35,965 bases of DNA, taken from assembly GCA_014803985.1 (NCBI GenBank), contig JAAVAO010000009.1, forward strand, positions 80,305 to 116,269. Reading direction: 5' to 3'. Below the pieces are notes generated by a model. The model was not told the DNA's origin, did no database searches, and saw nothing but the letters and a program-made list of their open reading frames with translations. Within the stretch, counting starts at the first letter, position 1. Each line of letters starts with the position of its first letter. This DNA comes from Treponema sp. (GTDB lineage: Bacteria; Spirochaetota; Spirochaetia; Treponematales; Treponemataceae). Shown piece after piece: positions 33,035 to 35,965 of the stretch. A program made the translations under genes and the position numbers.

Positions 33035-34165
33035 TTATTCACCCCAGTCCTTACGATGCGCATTTTCAGGATGCATAAATACATTCCAATACGGAAGATA
33101 TTGGTATTGAATATCTCTACCTGTCAATTTTGATACGCCATGACGTGTCCGAGCCATATAAAATGAACTGGCAAAAAATATGAAGAATATAAAAAATGTC
33201 ATAAAGAAAACATTCTTATCTTTTTTGATAAATTCTATATCAAACAGATGTGTCCACCCGATTATGGCATAAAAACCTATATAAGGCTCCAAGCGGTCAA
33301 GCATAGCAAATGAGATTGACGCATTATGGATAAAAACACTGAAAATCAATGCGTTCACTGTTATAATGTTTAAATGGCTTCTTGGCTTATAAAACAAAAT
33401 GATGAACAGCGCAAGTAATTGCTTTGCATAAAAATACAGACCTGAATTTAGTTCTGCGCCTCCACCGAATTTCTTGGAATTTAAATAGCCGACTATCAAG
33501 TCATGATATACGCCCGTTATAAAATTTGACAGCAACAAAAGAAATTGAATGGTAATATTTGGAAAACGTATCAAGATGAAACCAAGAAGGACAAGCAAAA
33601 TTTGCAGGAATTTTGGAAAATGTACCTTTAAAAGAAGGCAGACCAGCGCAAAAACAGCAGTTATATGAAACAAAGTTGCAATGAATACACAGGCAGCATA
33701 TTTTACCCATTTGTTTTCTATCAGATAATTGCTTCCAAGCAAAAGCATTGCAATCGCCAATGATTGTCTGACCTGTGCCATGAATAAATTGGAAAAATAA
33801 AAGACAATTGCAAGGAATAACGATAAGAAAATATAGTTACTGTTTTTCTTATAAAACCAGTAAATGCTTAGGCAAAAAATGACCGTCGCTAGAAATTGAC
33901 AAAAGTGATAATCATTTATAACGGAGCGAGAGAAAATATTTAAAGCCTTGTAGCCAAATCCATACGTTTTGTCAGACCAGTCAACATTGTCAAAGTATTT
34001 TATATATGCCGACCAGTCTGCGCCCGTATAATAGCGGAGACCTATAAAGCATATAGCTATCGAAAGAATATAAAATGTCGTTACCGTTTTTATCGCAGTT
34101 CGATTTTTATTTATATCAAAAAATGAGGCGGCAATAAAGATGAAAAGAAAGCATACATATATCAT
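33035..34165 (-). CDS. EpsG-type polysaccharide polymerase
   Basis: This 376-residue protein has about nine or ten membrane segments. The start is MIYVCFLF, preceded by AGGGG, with its ATG overlapping the flippase stop (TAATG). A longer frame reaching 34585 is a shadow of the flippase. A periplasmic loop early in the protein carries GLRYYTGADWSAYIKYFD, the typical EpsG-like RxxxG.D...Y motif. The gene is strongly AT-rich compared with the flippase. It probably polymerises repeat units delivered by the flippase. Confidence 0.82.
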   Translation of the reverse strand: MIYVCFLFIFIAASFFDINKNRTAIKTVTTFYILSIAICFIGLRYYTGADWSAYIKYFDNVDWSDKTYGFGYKALNIFSRSVINDYHFCQFLATVIFCLSIYWFYKKNSNYIFLSLFLAIVFYFSNLFMAQVRQSLAIAMLLLGSNYLIENKWVKYAACVFIATLFHITAVFALVCLLLKVHFPKFLQILLVLLGFILIRFPNITIQFLLLLSNFITGVYHDLIVGYLNSKKFGGGAELNSGLYFYAKQLLALFIILFYKPRSHLNIITVNALIFSVFIHNASISFAMLDRLEPYIGFYAIIGWTHLFDIEFIKKDKNVFFMTFFIFFIFFASSFYMARTRHGVSKLTGRDIQYQYLPYWNVFMHPENAHRKDWGE

Positions 34166-35598
34166 TATCCCCTCAACCTCCACACAATGTCCCGTATCTT
34201 CACGCCGCACATCCTCGCCCACAGTGCCATACACACAAGGTACACCGCCACACCAACCGCAATCAGGACGAACATATTCGCGCACAGAAAACGTTTCACT
34301 ACAAACATCGCGCACAGCATCACAGCGGACGCGACAAAATAGCCGAGCAGCCGCCAGTCGATGACCTGCGCCTCCGCGATGAGCCTCCTGCCGAGGACGC
34401 ACATCACGGCAAGCCCCACGCCCTCCGCCACGAGCGTCCCGGCGACCGCGCCGTTCTGGGCGAAGCGCGGAATCAGAAGCATGTTCGCGGCGAAGTTGCA
34501 GACCGCCGCCACTGAAACCGCCGCCGTGTACCACGACTCCCGCTTGTTTGAATATAAAATCTGCATTCCCACAAACTGCGCGCATCCTACAATCAGAATG
34601 ATCGGCGAGAGCAACTTCATGGAAAGCCCCGCGTCCGCGAAGTCCGCCCCAGCGAAGAGCCGCACAAAGCCGTCTGCAACGGGGACAAGCCCTGCCACAC
34701 AGGGAACGGCGAGAAACAGCATGAAGTGCAGCGACTTCAAGAGATTCCTGCGGTATGATACGAGGTCGCCCGTCCCGACGTTGTTCGCGAGCCGTGGCGC
34801 CATGACCGTGCCGAGCGACGTCACCACGCTTATGACGATGCGGACGATCTTGTTCGCCGTCGTGTACAGTCCCGTCGCCCTGCCACCGCAGAGCGCGCCG
34901 ACCATCGTCACGTCAAGGTGCATGTAGACCGAGGTCGCGGCGACGGCGGCGAACACCGTGAGCGCGGGGCGGATATGCTGCCGCACCTCCATTCCGTATG
35001 CGCTGAGATGGACATACCTTCTCAGCCTAGCGACGTTGAACGCCGTGCCAATCCCGTTCATGCCAACGAGGATTGCGGCGTACACGATACTGTCCTGCGC
35101 ACTCCGCACCAGCGCAAAAATCGCCACGACCTGTACGAGCTTCACAAGGACGAATCGGCGCGTGATGTACGCCTGATCCTCAATCCCCACGTAGAACCAC
35201 TCGTAGCTGAACGCCTGGAGCACAATGTTCGGGGCGACAACGGAGAACAGAATCCACTCGTGCCTCATCACGGGAACAAACGCCATGGCGGCGGCATACG
35301 CGGCGAGGCAGACGGCGCACGTGACGCAGAGCACCGCCGTAATTCCTGACACCGCCGCAGAAAGCCGCTGCTGGTCGTCGCGTATCCTCGCCACCGCCCT
35401 AATCCCGTAGACGGGAATCCCGAGCGCGGCGAACAGCGCGAAGTAGGAGACGACAGAACTTGCAAATTCAACGCGCCCGATCCCGTCCGGACCGAGGACG
35501 CGCGACACGTACGGGAACACGACCGCTGGAATCAGCAGGTTCAGGACGAGCCGCACGTTGCTGAACATAAAATTTGCCTTTACCGAGCGGACTTCCAC
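34165..35598 (-). CDS. Wzx-type polysaccharide flippase
   Basis: The 477-residue membrane protein has about 12 to 14 helices and begins KANFMFSNVRLVLNLLIPAV, then FPYVSRVLGPDGIGRVEFA, as in the MOP superfamily of lipid-linked oligosaccharide exporters. The start is a GTG at 35598 with AGGAGG upstream. It moves undecaprenyl-linked repeat units across the membrane. GC content is far higher than in the polymerase gene. A tagD relic precedes it. Confidence 0.85.
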   Translation of the reverse strand: MEVRSVKANFMFSNVRLVLNLLIPAVVFPYVSRVLGPDGIGRVEFASSVVSYFALFAALGIPVYGIRAVARIRDDQQRLSAAVSGITAVLCVTCAVCLAAYAAAMAFVPVMRHEWILFSVVAPNIVLQAFSYEWFYVGIEDQAYITRRFVLVKLVQVVAIFALVRSAQDSIVYAAILVGMNGIGTAFNVARLRRYVHLSAYGMEVRQHIRPALTVFAAVAATSVYMHLDVTMVGALCGGRATGLYTTANKIVRIVISVVTSLGTVMAPRLANNVGTGDLVSYRRNLLKSLHFMLFLAVPCVAGLVPVADGFVRLFAGADFADAGLSMKLLSPIILIVGCAQFVGMQILYSNKRESWYTAAVSVAAVCNFAANMLLIPRFAQNGAVAGTLVAEGVGLAVMCVLGRRLIAEAQVIDWRLLGYFVASAVMLCAMFVVKRFLCANMFVLIAVGVAVYLVCMALWARMCGVKIRDIVWRLRG

Positions 35599-35640
35599 GC
35601 CGTCATTTCCTCCTGCTTTTTTTCGACGATAGTTAAATAG

Positions 35641-35754
35641 TTACACCAGCCTTGCTTTCACTGAACAATGCACACCGTATACTTCTATCGATTTCTTGCC
35701 ACTCACAACATAGTGCAACAGGTCGAACGTTCCATAAGTGATGACGCGTTTCAT
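35641..35754 (-). pseudogene. tagD: Truncated tagD (glycerol-3-phosphate cytidylyltransferase) start
   Basis: A frame of 37 codons starts seven bases after the stop of the upstream regulator and reads MKRVITYGTFDLLHY. This is the N-terminus of TagD/GCT cytidylyltransferases, in which GH should follow to complete the HYGH nucleotide-binding site. The frame instead reads VVSGKKS and stops at 35641. The rest of tagD is missing, so it has been deleted or replaced between the regulator and the flippase. Confidence 0.75.
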
Positions 35755-35761
35755 TCCCCCT

Positions 35762-35950
35762 CTACCCCACCAGTTGCCGAACATCAATGCCGATTATATC
35801 CGCGATTTTTAGCGCGTCGCTCACACGGGGTTCGGTTTTGTACTTTCGCATGCTGGAGAGCGTTGTTTCAGACATTTTCAATGCGGCGGCAAGTTGTCTG
35901 TATGTGAATCCCTGCACACGTCTTATATTTTCTACATTGTCCCAAAACAT
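35762..35950 (-). CDS. Small XRE-family regulator
   Basis: The 62-residue product is almost only a helix-turn-helix: NVENIRRVQGFTYRQLAAAL, with the recognition helix in KMSETTLSSMRKYKTEPRVS, and a final segment DALKIADIIGIDVRQLVG. A weak GGGGT lies upstream of the ATG. It is the first gene of the polysaccharide cluster within the window, seven bases before the tagD relic. It could control this cluster. Its own promoter may lie beyond the right edge. Confidence 0.85.
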   Translation of the reverse strand: MFWDNVENIRRVQGFTYRQLAAALKMSETTLSSMRKYKTEPRVSDALKIADIIGIDVRQLVG

Positions 35951-35965
35951 ACGTTACCCCATAAA

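Noticed and set aside
34166..34585. Extension of the polymerase gene to 34585
   Set aside because: The added residues are Gly/Arg-rich and lie in another frame of the flippase gene. The TAATG overlap and ribosome-binding site fix the start at 34165.
34361..34927. Plus-strand frame of 188 codons
   Set aside because: Composition follows the GC-rich flippase gene on the other strand, with no start signal.
1..35965. tRNA, rRNA, transposase or prophage genes
   Set aside because: I found no cloverleaf-like sequence, no ribosomal RNA stretch, and no transposase or phage structural motif in any frame I read.

Overview
The window looks like an accessory region of a host-associated spirochaete, most likely a Treponema. 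The basis is a short ParC-type topoisomerase IV A subunit of spirochaetal type, moderate-to-low GC with AT-rich intergenic DNA, SPOR, LPP20 and CsgG-like envelope proteins, and consensus sigma-70 promoters. This is inferred from protein character, not from a database search.

Layout. 1-1124: no credible gene. It holds a 90-bp tandem repeat and then four units of about 150-190 bp, each a chain of hairpins whose arms change together between units. 1125-4724 (minus): a four-gene envelope operon (lipoprotein, LPP20-like protein, two CsgG-like proteins). It diverges from an XRE regulator (4903-5250) across five 15-bp dyads spaced exactly 22 bp apart. 5514-11481: parC, a beta-carbonic anhydrase, a periplasmic SPOR protein and a membrane-anchored NUDIX-like protein, each with its own recognisable promoter.

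11503-23366 is a defence island: a decayed fic gene, a truncated copy of a type III mod start, a PLD/SNF2-type helicase, a DUF4391 protein, an unrecognised acidic protein, a type III DNA methyltransferase (mod), hicAB, an intact Fic AMP-transferase and the type III restriction subunit (res). The mod gene has a G8 tract near its start that leaves it out of frame. One added G restores a complete protein, so it is probably a phase-variable modification gene caught OFF. Its central target-recognition region is visibly more AT-rich than its flanks.

23646-26630 (minus) encodes a helicase-IV-like UvrD protein with an N-terminal membrane anchor, a nuclease-like insert and two C-terminal zinc fingers. 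27126-35950 (minus) is a surface polysaccharide cluster: small XRE regulator, tagD relic, Wzx-type flippase, EpsG-type polymerase, GT2, CDP-polyol-type cytidylyltransferase, SDR, CDP-glycerol-type transferase, GT-D, GT2 and a small protein. Most of these genes are joined by 4-bp or smaller overlaps. Together they suggest a phosphopolyol-containing glycan resembling a teichoic acid or capsule. GC content jumps sharply between neighbouring genes, which suggests mosaic assembly.
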